DNA of 64,000 bases from Anaeramoeba flamelloides (lineage: Eukaryota > Metamonada > Anaeramoebidae). Position 1 is the stretch's first letter; every line of letters starts with the position of its first letter. The translations under genes and the position numbers were made by a program. Location: assembly GCA_027625915.1 (NCBI GenBank), contig JANTQA010000070.1:3725001-3789000 (forward strand), in the 5' to 3' direction. The notes under the pieces were generated by a model. It searched no databases, was not told where the DNA came from, and saw only the letters and a list, made by a program, of their open reading frames with translations. Positions 44,786 to 55,375 of this stretch are shown here, in pieces.

Positions 44786-46879
44786 TCAGTCATCCAAACA
44801 AATTTTTGACAAATGTATTAAATTAGTAATTTCGTCAAGAAACTTTTTAGCTGTACCATCTTTCCAAATAAAATGTACAACATATTTTTTAAGACCTTTA
44901 ATTTGGATTTGTGGTTCTAAATTAGGTTTATCATTAGGATAATTTGAATTTTTTTTTGATTTTGATTTTTTTTTCTTTTTTTTATTTGCATTTAATTCTT
45001 CCAAATATTTTCGTCTTTCAATTTCTTTTTGTATTGAATTTGGTTTGATTCTAATTTTAACTTTCAAATTGAAGCTTTTCCCAATTAAAGTAATTAAATT
45101 GGTATATTTCCATTGTATATTTAAAATAGTTAACCCGTTTTGTAATTGGGCCATTATTTCAAAAATCGATTTATCGCTTAAAACTAACATTTTGTTATCT
45201 CTGACATCGATTTGATATTCTTGTGTGCTTTGCAAGCTTTCTGAAATGGTATCTTTCAATTGTATTAGCTTTTTTTGTAATTTTTTATTAATTTTTTTTT
45301 GTTTTTTTTTTTCCATATATTTTCCAAACCAACTTTTTTTTTGGATTTTTAATCTATTTGTGGTGGGAGTAATGCTTCTTTTGGATAAATTACTACTATT
45401 GATTTTGGTCAATCGGCTACCATCTTGTGAAGATGATCTTTTTCTGGGCTTTTTTTTCATTGCTGTTTCATCCATTGATCTCCTTCTTGTTGGCTTTTCA
45501 TTTTTTAATCTGCTAAATGACCATCTTCTTCTTGACTTTCGAGTTTTATTTTGTTTAGTTTGCAATCCGTGATAATCCTTTTTAACATTAATAACAGTAT
45601 CATTATTTATTTCTATATTCTGTATTTTTTCTTCGTTGTTATCATTACTATTACTGTCTTTTTTTTGATCATCACCCTTGCCTTTACTTTTGCTTGTGCT
45701 TATGATTTTACTTTTGCTACTATTCTGAGTTGAAATGTCGCTATCGCTGCTAATATCAATATCAGTGATACTATCGCTTGTATTGAACAAATCATTATTA
45801 TTATTATAAAGTTTCTTATTTGTTTTTAAAATGCTTTTTTCTATTTCTTCAATTGTAATATTTGAATTATCTTCTTGATTATTTTCATCTTTTTTTTCTT
45901 TTTTGGATTCTTCAGGAATTTTAATTGTATCTTTCTCAATTTCTTTATTATTTTTTACCCCAATTAATTTATTTATTTTTTTATTTTTTATATTGCCCTT
46001 TTCTTCTTCGTTTTCTTCATCATTTTCACTTTCGCTTTCATGATAAATTGGGATAACAAAATTATTATCATTCATTAATCCTTTTTTGAATAACGACAAA
46101 GATTCTTTATTACCGTTATTCTTCTTTGAAAAAATTTCAAGTTTGCTAAACACTTCAGAATAGTCTTTAAAGTCTATTTCTTGGTTGTTTTCAGTCATTT
46201 CAATAACTTCTTGGATAACGAGCAAATCCATGGGGGTTATATTTGATTCAGTAAAGGAATTGACAATGTTATTATTATCGCCGTTGTTGTTTTTGTTTTT
46301 GTTTGGGTGTTTTTTCGAAAATGAAAACCTTCTTCTCGTTTTGCCAGAAATTTTTGCATTTGATGGTAATGATCCTCTTCTTCTTCTTTTTTTAATGGTT
46401 TCATTTTTGATTTTTTTTGTTTGTTGATTAAACATAGTATAAAATACTTTTATTGCATTCCTTTCATTGCTGTTTAGTGCTTTAATAATTTCTTCCTTGG
46501 TTCCCCAATTTAATTCAATTAAATTTTGAAATACTTGTTTTTCAATTTTCTTCGGATCAATTGGCTGGCTTAAATCAACATCAAAATCAACAGGTGGTGA
46601 AGGTGGAATAAAACCCTTGGGGTAATTTTTTCTAAACCATGGATGCTCCTTAATCTCCTTAATCGTAATCCTATTTTCTGGATCAACAGTTAACATTCTT
46701 TTAATCAATTCTTTTTCATTTTTTAATAATTTATTTGGGAATTTACATCTTCCCAGTTTCACTTTATTTAAGAGCCTTGAGTAATTCGAATCATCAAATG
46801 GTAAATATCCACACAGTAAAGCATACAATATCACACCGCAGGACCATACATCGCTTTTCTTCCCATCATATGAAATTCC
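44786..46879 (-). CDS. BRSK/SAD-like Ser/Thr kinase, exon 5 (C-lobe, UBA-like and C-terminal region)
   Basis: Starts after TTTATTTAG with GISYDGKKSDVWSCGVILYA, the kinase alphaF region, and completes the catalytic domain (YLPFDDSN, LIKRMLTVDPENRITIKEIK, HPWF). Next, about residues 290-335 (FQNLIELNWGTKEEIIKALN) look like the UBA-type domain of AMPK-related kinases. A long Asn/Lys/Ser/Glu-rich, basic linker with RRRRGS and RRRWSFS sites follows. The last 150 residues (from QEYQIDVRDNK) alternate strand-like segments and end KKYVVHFIWKDGTAKKFLDE, compatible with a KA1-like membrane-binding domain (inference). Stop TGA at 44786. This exon supplies 697 of a predicted 877 residues. Confidence 0.93.
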   Translation of the reverse strand, partial: GISYDGKKSDVWSCGVILYALLCGYLPFDDSNYSRLLNKVKLGRCKFPNKLLKNEKELIKRMLTVDPENRITIKEIKEHPWFRKNYPKGFIPPSPPVDFDVDLSQPIDPKKIEKQVFQNLIELNWGTKEEIIKALNSNERNAIKVFYTMFNQQTKKIKNETIKKRRRRGSLPSNAKISGKTRRRFSFSKKHPNKNKNNNGDNNNIVNSFTESNITPMDLLVIQEVIEMTENNQEIDFKDYSEVFSKLEIFSKKNNGNKESLSLFKKGLMNDNNFVIPIYHESESENDEENEEEKGNIKNKKINKLIGVKNNKEIEKDTIKIPEESKKEKKDENNQEDNSNITIEEIEKSILKTNKKLYNNNNDLFNTSDSITDIDISSDSDISTQNSSKSKIISTSKSKGKGDDQKKDSNSNDNNEEKIQNIEINNDTVINVKKDYHGLQTKQNKTRKSRRRWSFSRLKNEKPTRRRSMDETAMKKKPRKRSSSQDGSRLTKINSSNLSKRSITPTTNRLKIQKKSWFGKYMEKKKQKKINKKLQKKLIQLKDTISESLQSTQEYQIDVRDNKMLVLSDKSIFEIMAQLQNGLTILNIQWKYTNLITLIGKSFNLKVKIRIKPNSIQKEIERRKYLEELNANKKKKKKSKSKKNSNYPNDKPNLEPQIQIKGLKKYVVHFIWKDGTAKKFLDEITNLIHLSKICLDD

Positions 46880-47349
46880 CTAAATAAAATGGAATGGGTT
46901 ATATTATAGTTATATTATTAGTTAAGATATTTTAACAGGTGAATGCTTTTTCATAAAAATCACTCGAATAAATAGAAAAAGATCCATTAAAAAAATGATG
47001 TATATTCAAAAAAAAAAAAAAAAGCATTTGATTTTTTTAAATAGTTTCCATTTCGTTAGATCTTTGATACAGCCATTCCAAGTTTAGTGTAATTTTTTTT
47101 TTTATGAATTAAGTTTCATATTTAAATTCATTTTTTTTGAATTCAGAATAAGAAAGCTGATATTCCAAAAAAAAGAATAAAAAAAAAATCAATAAATGTG
47201 CCATTATTCAATTTTTTTTTTTCAAAACGATCAAAAAAATCCGAGATTCCACAATAACTTTAAAAATTGAAGAACTATTTACAACTCCCTTAAGGACTAT
47301 TAAAAATAAAGCCATAATGGGGTGGTAAAGAAAGGAAATTAATTTTTAC
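46880..47349 (-). other. Kinase intron 4 (470 bp)
   Basis: Donor GTAAAAAT at 47349, acceptor TTTATTTAG at 46880, phase 0. Joins SPEVIR to GISYDGKK, the expected kinase sequence. No repeats recognised. Confidence 0.9.
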
Positions 47350-47612
47350 TCTAATAACTTCAGGGGAAGCATAATGAGGAGAGCCACAAGAAGTTTCAAG
47401 AAGTGAATTTTTTGCCATGATTTTTGCCATTCCAAAATCACCAACTTTAACATTTTTATGTTCATCTAATAACAAATTTTCTGGCTTCAGATCTCGATGT
47501 GCAATTAAAAAGGAATGGCAATACTCAATTGCAAAAATTATTTGTTGGAAAAATGTTCTTGCTTCTTCTCGGTGGACAGAACCCTTTTCAACAATATAAT
47601 CAAATAATTCGC
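47350..47612 (-). CDS. BRSK/SAD-like kinase, exon 4 (catalytic and activation loops)
   Basis: 263 bp encoding [28 protein letters not shown]-like helix alphaE, the catalytic loop [13 protein letters not shown] (Asp133 of the assembled protein), [10 protein letters not shown] (Asp151) and the activation loop [18 protein letters not shown]. The Thr166-containing [11 protein letters not shown] motif is the LKB1-type site shared by AMPK-related kinases and is especially close to BRSK/SAD. The exon begins after AACAAAG (47613) with two bases completing a Gly codon, i.e. phase 1, which matches the exon that ends at 58051. Confidence 0.95.
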
Positions 47613-47795
47613 CTTTGTTGTTTTGTTTTTTTGTTTTTAATTTACAAATAAAATTTTCGAAAATAAAAAGAAATTCGATTCTAAAATATGAAAAATATAT
47701 TTATTTTTAATTTTATTTTGTTAATTTTTTTTTTTTTGAAATAGAGAATAAAAGAAAGTACAATATATTAAATCAATGGGGGTTTTCAATTATAT

Positions 47796-48078
47796 CCAGT
47801 CCCACTTTTAAGACACAAACTTTGAACGAAATTTAAGGCACAAAAAAATCTCAAATTAAATTACATTTTTTGGAATTTTTTTTTACCCAAATTATTTTAC
47901 TAGAATTTGAATTTTGTGCTTTAATTTGAGATTTTTATTGTTACTTAAATTTCGTTGAAAGTTTGTGCCTTAAAAAGGAAACTAACTGTATAATTTGAAT
48001 TTTGTGCCTTAATTTGAAATTTTTTTTTTTACCTTAAATTTGGTTGGAGTTTCTGTCTTAAAAGTGGAATTGGTTGTA
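47796..48078. mobile_element. Family A MITE, copy 4, with duplicated right half
   Basis: Starts CCAGTCCCACTTTTAAGACA; the first complete element ends AACTAACTG at 47988 before TA. A second right half (TTTGTGCCTTAATTTGAAAT ... AGTGGAATTGGTTG) follows at once, to 48078, suggesting a tandem insertion or unequal exchange. Confidence 0.75.
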
Positions 48079-49429
48079 TAAACAATGATATAATCTAATT
48101 TTTACAATATTTTTGAAAAAAATCTCTCAAAAGTATCTGTCTTAATATATGGGAGTGTTTTTTTAAAAGAATTTGTTTTCATGAATATAAACATCTAAAT
48201 TTGATTATAATATGTTAAAACCCTCCCGATTCACTATATTTTTTGGTTCCACAAACCCCCCAAAATCTTTTGCAAAAAATTAAATAAAAATAAAAATATT
48301 TTTAATGTTTTATTCTATTTTTTAATTACTTAAATCAAAATAATTTAAAGATCAGTTCAATGAGGGTTAGAGTCCATATTTTTTCGAGAAAATTAGAACA
48401 AATAAAGAAAACCATTTATTTTTTTATAAAAATTGAAATTTGCTTTGATTTTTTTTTATTGAAAAAATACAACTCCTTTTTTTCTGTACCGAGTGAAACA
48501 CACACTAACAAAACAAAAAAAAATTTAAAACCAAAATTGAAATTAAACTAAGCTTTCTATGAGTTGAGAAAATAAATTTCTCTTATTTGTTAATTTTCTT
48601 CAACCAAAAAAAAAAAAAAAAAAGATAAAATCACTACTCCTATTAATCATTCAAGTTTCAAATGGTTTTATTTTCAATGTGTATTTGTAATTTTTAAAAC
48701 CCACTTGGTAATAAATAATCTCAAAAAGTAAATCTCATTAATGAAAATGAGTACCAAATCCCCGATGCCTATTGAAGATTGAATTTTTTTATGGAAAATT
48801 TTCACATCAAAAAAAGCAATTAAATTACTTGTTTTCGAATTCTTACTCTCAACTAAATAATGTTTTATCTTTTAGAATTCGAAATTGAAATTGTTGTTTT
48901 CCAATAGATTATTCCAAAAAAAAAAAAATAAAATACCTTCTTATTTTTCAAAAAAATTGTAGGATTTCAGGGAATTTCGTTTTTCAATGTAAATATATTT
49001 TGTATAAATCTTTTATGATCAAAAAACAGAGTATCTAAACTTTTTTTATCTTGTTTAATTCAAATTTCAACAAGTAAGTCTTCATTCAATTCCAAATTAA
49101 TCGATTTTTAATTATGTTTTCACAATAAACAAAAAATGTTTCAGTTTATTTATCTTTGAATTTTTTTTTCTTTTTATTAGTTTATTGATCAACAATTCCG
49201 ATTCAATTTTTAATATTCACATAATAGCCAATATTATTTTTGGTGTCAATTACTGGAAATTAGAAAAAATAAAAAATCCAAGAATTTGTTGCGAAAGACA
49301 TATGAATTTAATATTTTTTGAAATTAATTTCATTTATTATTATTTCTCAAACTGAGTTAAAAAAAAAACTACCATTTAAAAATATTTTTGCTTAAATTTA
49401 ACAAAATATTTTTTTATTTCACATTTTCT
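48079..49429. other. Intronic A/T-rich DNA, nothing recognised
   Basis: A + frame at 48360-48551 is Lys/Phe-rich and unsupported. Confidence 0.4.
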
Positions 49430-50575
49430 ATTATTAAAAATAATACCATTAACAAATCATTGTCAAATGTTTGCAGATGATTTAATTTTAATCATAAAAG
49501 GGAATATGAATCAAATAAATGAAAAATTAAATGCTATATATCAAGTAATTGTCCAATTTGGATTAAAACCTAATGAAGACAAAACAGAAATTACTCAAGA
49601 TTTATCAAAAATTAAATATTTGGGAATTTATTTGGAAAAAAATTTCACATTTAGTCTATAACCTAAAAAAGGCAAAAGAAACTTATAATAGTTCTAAACA
49701 ATTATTCAATAATAATTTATTAACAAATAATTTAAAAATAAGATTATTTAAATCTTTTATATTAAGTCAATTAACATATGGATTAGAAATATATAATTAT
49801 AAAATAGCAACCCTAAACTATTTAAAATCTTGGATTAATACATGTATTACTGAAATCTGCAAAATAAACAGAAACACACCAATTCTTATTTATAAAACAG
49901 AATTTAAATTCGAAAATTTGGTAATATCAATCAATAAAAAGAAATTTAAATTCAAAAATAAATTAAAAGAATTATCTCTACCCTATCTGGAAAAATTAAT
50001 AAAATTTAATCATAGAATAAACAATAAAATTAACTGGAAGTCGGAGAGTTTAAACCTTCTTAAAAAGGAAATTTATAATTATAATTATAATGAGTTGTTG
50101 AATTCTACCAGTTGAAAGGTACAAAAATATTTCGCAATAATTAAAAACCAAAAAAATTTATTTATTAATCAAAGATATTTAAGTTATCCATCAAGTTCAA
50201 CAATTCTAAAATTCAGAACATTTACCAACTGCTTAAATAGATATTATTATGTAATAAATAAAAATTCAAATAAATTTTGTCCTTTATGTTTAAAATATGA
50301 ACATAAGGAAATAATAGAAAATATTGATCACTTTTTATGGGTATGTCCTTCCTATAAAAAAGATAGATTAATTTTTCTGAAAAAGTTAAAAGAATTAAAT
50401 TTTAATGAAATAATTTTAAATTATGATAGCTTAAAATTATTTTCGTTAATTAATAATCGTGAAATCTATGATTTTACGCTTAAATTTCTGAAAGGTAATT
50501 TAAGTAAAAGGGCACTTAGAGTGTAATCTATACTTCCTCCTCAATAAAAAAAAAAAAATAAAAAAAAATTTTTTT
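49430..50575 (+). mobile_element. 5'-truncated LINE (non-LTR retrotransposon) with poly(A)
   Basis: Conceptual translation gives the reverse transcriptase core QMFADDLILIIKG (catalytic FADD at about 49470), GLKPNEDKTEIT and YLGIYLEKNFTFS. One frameshift near 49660 leads to NNLKIRLFKSFILSQLTYGL and a stop at 50113. The frame then resumes with a C-terminal zinc-knuckle region CPLCLKYEHKEIIENIDHFL-WVC and ends KRALRV at 50525. A poly(A)-rich tail runs from about 50546. The 5' part, including the endonuclease, is missing. The same 3' end is seen at 7.6 and 62.6 kb. Clade not determined. Lies inside kinase intron 3 on the opposite strand. Confidence 0.9.
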
Positions 50576-52051
50576 TTTTTTTTTTTCATTTTAAATTCAA
50601 TATTTTTATTCTTTTAAGTGTTATTCAAATTTGAGGTTCAGTGAGTATTCTTTTTATGTTTAACTTTGTGTTTATTGAACATAAAGAATTACGATTCAAT
50701 AGAAATTATTAAATTTTATTATGGTTTTTAATAAATTTTTATTTGGAAAAACTATTTTCTTTTCTCCTTTCCAAATCCAAATCTACCTTGTAAGGTTCCA
50801 AAATCAAAATTCTAGAATTTAATTAACTATCCAATTTCTTTTCAAATATTATGGGTTCTAGGATCAGGGTATTAATACACTTGAATATATTTTTGATAGA
50901 TTGCGGGGCGTGATTGGTTAAAAAAAAAAATCGAGTTTAAATATATTCTTTTATTTGACTGATCATTCCCAAAAACTTTTAAACAGCAAAATGATTTCAA
51001 TCCAGATCTAAAATTTTCAAAATTTTGAATTCCCTACAGTAGATAACCAATCCAGTGGTTTGTATACGGGAGTGTGTTGGGTCACGTTTGTCACTGTGCC
51101 TGAACTTATGATAGTTCTTAATATAATCAGCTGTGAGCGGGTAGGAATCCAATGGTGAATTTTTGTGAATGGGTTTTAACATCATATAAATTATTTTTAG
51201 ATAAACCGAACTTTTTTTGCTTCGTTTCATAAATTTAATTTTTTTTCTCCCAACTTTTTTAGTTTTTGATTTGCTTCAGACAATTTTATTGATTTTTTAG
51301 GATCTTGTTGAGAAAAATTTCAATTGAATATAAACTCAAATAAAACAATCAAAAAAAATCCAAACCCGTTCGACTATGCATTGTTTTTTTTGTTATAATT
51401 TTGTTGTGTCTGTGTATCAAAAATTCTTTGATTTTTTTAATAAGTCAAAGAAAAATTAATTGCATGTATTTATTTATTTTAAATGGGTACAATTAGCACG
51501 GGGCTTATTATTCTTGTATGAAAACAGTTTTTCAAAAGCTTCGGCCTTGATTTGAATATTTAAATATGAATGATGTTGGCATTTTACCAAATAATTTAAA
51601 AACCTTTTGTTCCACTCTCATTTAAATTATGAAGTAATGTTCATCCAAATATTCTCCTGTTTGGTTCAAAAAATCATTTTATGTGTCATTTTTTGATGAA
51701 AAATTCAGAAGAAATTTTTAGATACCTAAACTCGATCTCACTTATTAAGAAACGTGGGAATCAAAAAGAAAAATAATCACGATTTTCTAGCCGAAAAAAT
51801 ATCGATCATTTCAAATACTCCCAATAAACAACTATAACTTTTGAAGATCGCATTGTCTCTGAGTTTTGACCATTGAATTACTCGGATTTTTCCATTTTCT
51901 CCACAAATCATAATAATTCTTCCAATGGGGGTGTAATTTCTATGGATGTATATTTGATTTTGGTTCTTTTTCCTTTTTACTTGTATGAAATTTCCCAATC
52001 AACGCTTTAAAGGATAGTATTTAATCTCTTTGGCTTTTGAACTGAATTATT
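50576..52051 (-). other. Intronic interval with two protein-like - strand ORFs
   Basis: Frames 50997-51230 (MKRSKKSSVYLKIIYMMLKP..., 77 aa) and 51777-51998 (73 aa, containing NYTPIGRIIMICGENGKIRV) have more balanced composition than surrounding A/T. They could be a nested gene, remnants of one, or chance. No family recognised and no splice link found. Confidence 0.3.
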
Positions 52052-53333
52052 AGAGGTTTTGATGATAACATGCTATAATTCACGATAAAGTTACAAAAAT
52101 CGCGATAATTTTCATCAAATTGCGATATATCAGAAAATCGCGATAATTCAATATTATCGTGATAATATAACAAATCGCGATATTCTATAAAATCGCGATA
52201 ATTATTAAAAAATCGTGATAAATACCAAAATATCGCGATTACTTTTTAATCGCGATATAATAGTTGATGGGTTTTTGGGCTAATTGAGAAATATTTTATA
52301 AAAAAATTTTTTTTGATCAAAAAATAGATTAGGTGACAAAAACATTATTTCTTTGAAAAAACAACAAAAAAGATACTTGATCCAATCAAGGATCAGATCA
52401 AAGAGTTTAATTGTTGTGTTTTCATTTTATTTGGTTGACAAACCGATCGATCCTTTTAGATCAACAACAATAAGAAATAAATAGAAATAAATATTTTTTC
52501 AGTTAATGGTGGTGTTGGAAATTGCTTTGAATAATTAGCCAATAAAACAAACAACCCTTAATCTGTTCTTTAAAGAATGTTTTCTTGGGTTAAAATATTT
52601 TCATTTTTTCTCAGAAAGCTAAAAGGAGTTGGATAACTCTTCAAAAGATTTCACAACATCCTTGCCATATGATCACCAATTATTCAGATTTTTTATACAA
52701 TTCTTGTCTTCTTCTTCTTATTCTTTTTCTACTCATATCTTTGTATTGGGCAGAAAACACAATTAGAATAATAGAGGTTTTTGTTTGATCGATCACCAAT
52801 AAGAAGTCAAATTATTCTTTATTCTTTTTGGCTATTTAAAATTGTGAAGGTAACAACTCCTTTTTAAGAAAACACACATAATTTATATTCAAGTGTATTG
52901 ATGAGATGGGTAATTATTAGTTTGATCATAAAATTTGTTTGAAATTTTATATTTTGTTAAAAAAAAAAAATGAAAAGAATAAAATTTTTTTCCACAACAA
53001 ACGAAACTCATTCCCTTTATAAAAGTTTTTTGTCTTTCAAAACTTTCAAACACTTGAAGACAGTTCATAACCCTTACAAACACTTTCTGACATTATTAAA
53101 GGGGGAAGTGTTGTAAAAATCTCAAGGCTTTGTAAAAGTCAAGAGATTTTTTTTAAAAATGATATGAAAATAATAATTTTTCATTTTTTAGCGATAATGT
53201 GAATATCGCGATAATGTTGTTTATCGCGATTTTATGATTTTTCGCGATAAAGTTGGACTAATCGCGATTTTTTTAATATTATTGTGATTTTATTGTTAAT
53301 ATCATGATAATATATGTTATCATCAAAACCTCT
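52052..53333. mobile_element. Family E element, copy 1 (1.28 kb) with TCGCGA arrays at both ends
   Basis: Terminal inverted repeats AGAGGTTTTGATGATAACAT (52052) and its complement (53333). Subterminal zones 52075-52265 and 53190-53300 carry ten perfect TCGCGA hexamers, mostly within ATCGCGATAA, plus several one-off variants. CG is rare elsewhere in this DNA. Such clustered subterminal palindromes are typical transposase-binding sites (inference). No convincing ORF, so non-autonomous. Two relatives occur at 35.4 and 42.0 kb. Confidence 0.85.
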
Positions 53334-53591
53334 ATTGATACCAAACGCAGAAAATATTATTTTTTACATACTTCTTTGCTAAAGTCTTTTTTGTTGGGAT
53401 CATTTCACTGAAACCCCAATTGTTAGTTCTGAGAAAAAATTGGTGCAATGGGAAAGGTTTTGGGGCTTTCTGTATTTAACAATCGATTGAAAATAAATTT
53501 TCAGAAATTAGCCAATAGTTTTTTGTTTAAAAAAAACATTCGTTCTTTTTTGTATTATTATTTAGGAAGTGGTGCTAATTTCCTCTTACAG

Positions 53592-53945
53592 ACGTTAGAT
53601 TTTGTTGAGTTTTCTGTTCATTTGAAAAATCAATAGATTTTCGTTAGGTTTTTTTGAGTTTTCTATTTGTTTGTGAAGTTTTCTAGGTTTTTTTTACTTT
53701 TTGAAATAAACAGAAAATTTTAATAGATTTTCTAAATAAAAGAGAAAACCTCAAAAAAACCTAGAACACTTCACGAATAAATAGAAAACTCAAAAAAAAG
53801 CTAACGAAAATCAATATATTTTCCAAATAAAATAGAAAACCTCAAAAAAAAAACCCAGAACACTTAACAGAATAAAACATAAAACCTCAAGACAATTCCC
53901 TTTGGGTTTTTTTAATTTTTGTTTTGATTAGAAAATAATTGATTT
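53592..53945. mobile_element. Family G fold-back element, copy 2
   Basis: Arms of AGGTTTTTTTGAGTTTTCTA type and complement (TAGAAAACTCAAAAAAAAGC, CCTAGAACACTTCACG) around a centre near 53710, sharing words with 32546-33075. Confidence 0.65.
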
Positions 53946-53998
53946 TCGAAACAAAAACACAATTTACAAAAAAAAGTCTTTATCTTTTCTCATGTTTA

Positions 53999-54045
53999 TG
54001 AGGATTGAGTAAAATCAAAGATTTTACTCAATTCTTTTAAATTCT
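53999..54045. repeat. Hairpin repeat, best copy
   Basis: GGATTGAGTAAAATC-AAA-GATTTTACTCAATTC forms a 15-bp stem with one mismatch and a 3-base loop, followed by TTTTAAATTCTGG. Degenerate copies at 0.4, 18.7, 18.9, 19.2 and 32.9 kb. Confidence 0.7.
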
Positions 54046-54160
54046 GGAAAAAATATGCACTTGAAAAAACTTGACAGCACTTCCCAGATTCCCAAATATT
54101 TATTTAGATATTTTAATAAAGAATTGAAAATTCGCCTATTTATCCATGAGAGATAATAAA

Positions 54161-54913
54161 TAAACTAAAATTCAAATTTTTCCACACAGTTAAAATGGTT
54201 CAAACAATCACAATAATACATTTTCATTCAAATTGGAAATAATTTTGATTTTTTTTAGAATAGAAAAATGATTTTTCATCTTTTAGGTTTTTTGTTTTGT
54301 TTTCATTTTATTTTTTGAATTATGTAACTTGTTTCGTTTGATCGATCGAAATATTTTTTTCAATAATTGGTATTATGTTAAACTTGAGTTCTTCAAAATA
54401 GAAGAACTCAAAAAAAAATAGTTGATAGTATCAAACCATTTGATCCAACAATATTCCTAATAGAATTTAAACAAATTTACCAAATGTATTTTTTTGTTTT
54501 GCCCATATCCAAAATTCTTAACACACCCTTGATTTATTAGTATTCAGAATTATTTATTTTTAGTTTTGTGGGTATTGTAATTTATAAAAAATTGTTGACA
54601 TTTCAATTAGTGAATGATAATTATTTGGTATTTCTTCTTGAATTTGATTAAATAAGATTTTTTTTTCAAAAAATGAATTTTGGTGTACAGTCAGTTCCAC
54701 TTTTAAGGCACAAACTTCAGCAAAAATTAAGGCACAATAAAAATCTCAAATTAAGGCACAAAATTCAGATTCTAGTAAAATAATTTGTAAAAAAAAAAAT
54801 TCCAAAAAATTTTGTGCCTTAATTTGAGATTTTTTTGTGCCTTAAATTTCGTTGAAAGTTTATACCTTAAATTTGAAATTGACTGTATTAAAAATTTTGA
54901 ATTTGAGTTTATA
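54161..54913. mobile_element. Family D element, copy 4, interrupted by family A
   Basis: Left end TAAACTAAAATTCAAATTTT; right terminus split into GAATTTTGGTG-TA before, and TTAAAAATTTTGAATTTGAG after, the inserted family A copy. Internal CAAACCATTTGATCCAACAA matches other copies. Confidence 0.75.
54688..54885. mobile_element. Family A MITE, copy 5, nested in family D
   Basis: Starts CAGTCAGTTCCACTTTTAAG and ends AATTGACTG, with TA on both sides (54686-54687, 54886-54887). Three AAGGCACAA words in the left arm and three inverted in the right. Best-preserved copy with 61743. Confidence 0.88.
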
Positions 54914-55375
54914 TTGAATCTTTTCTTCTAATAATATCAAAAACATTATTATTTAATTATAAATTAGATATTATAATTTTTTTGAATTCAGATATCCATA
55001 TATTATGTTTATTTACATGGGCTCGGCAATCCCAGAGAAAACGGTCCAAATCTTCAATGGAATCTTTTTTTTTTTAATTTTTGCATAATTTGCAAAATTT
55101 TGATTTATCTTTGTTCATAACATATGAATATCTATTTCAATAATTTGTAAAATTTCAGACTTTTAAAATTGAAGTAGAGCTCTTCCTTTTTAAATATCTT
55201 TTGTTGTTGGGTTTTCTTGGTGTTTTCTGTTTACTTCTTAAAATCGAGAGATTTTAAGAATCAAACATAAAATTCAAGAAAACCTAATGAAAATATGACT
55301 GTGGTTATTTTATAGAAAATAATTTATTCTGTTAAAAAAAGAGAAAAAATGATCTTTCTTTTTAAGGGACTAGTC

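Noticed and set aside
44786-46834. Kinase exon 5 as a free-standing 682-aa protein starting MILYALL
   Set aside because: That first codon is GTG in the middle of the conserved DVWSCGVILYALL segment, so it is not a start.
52075-52265. CRISPR-like or satellite array of ATCGCGATAA
   Set aside because: Spacing is irregular, units are short palindromes, and the array lies at the ends of an element with inverted termini.
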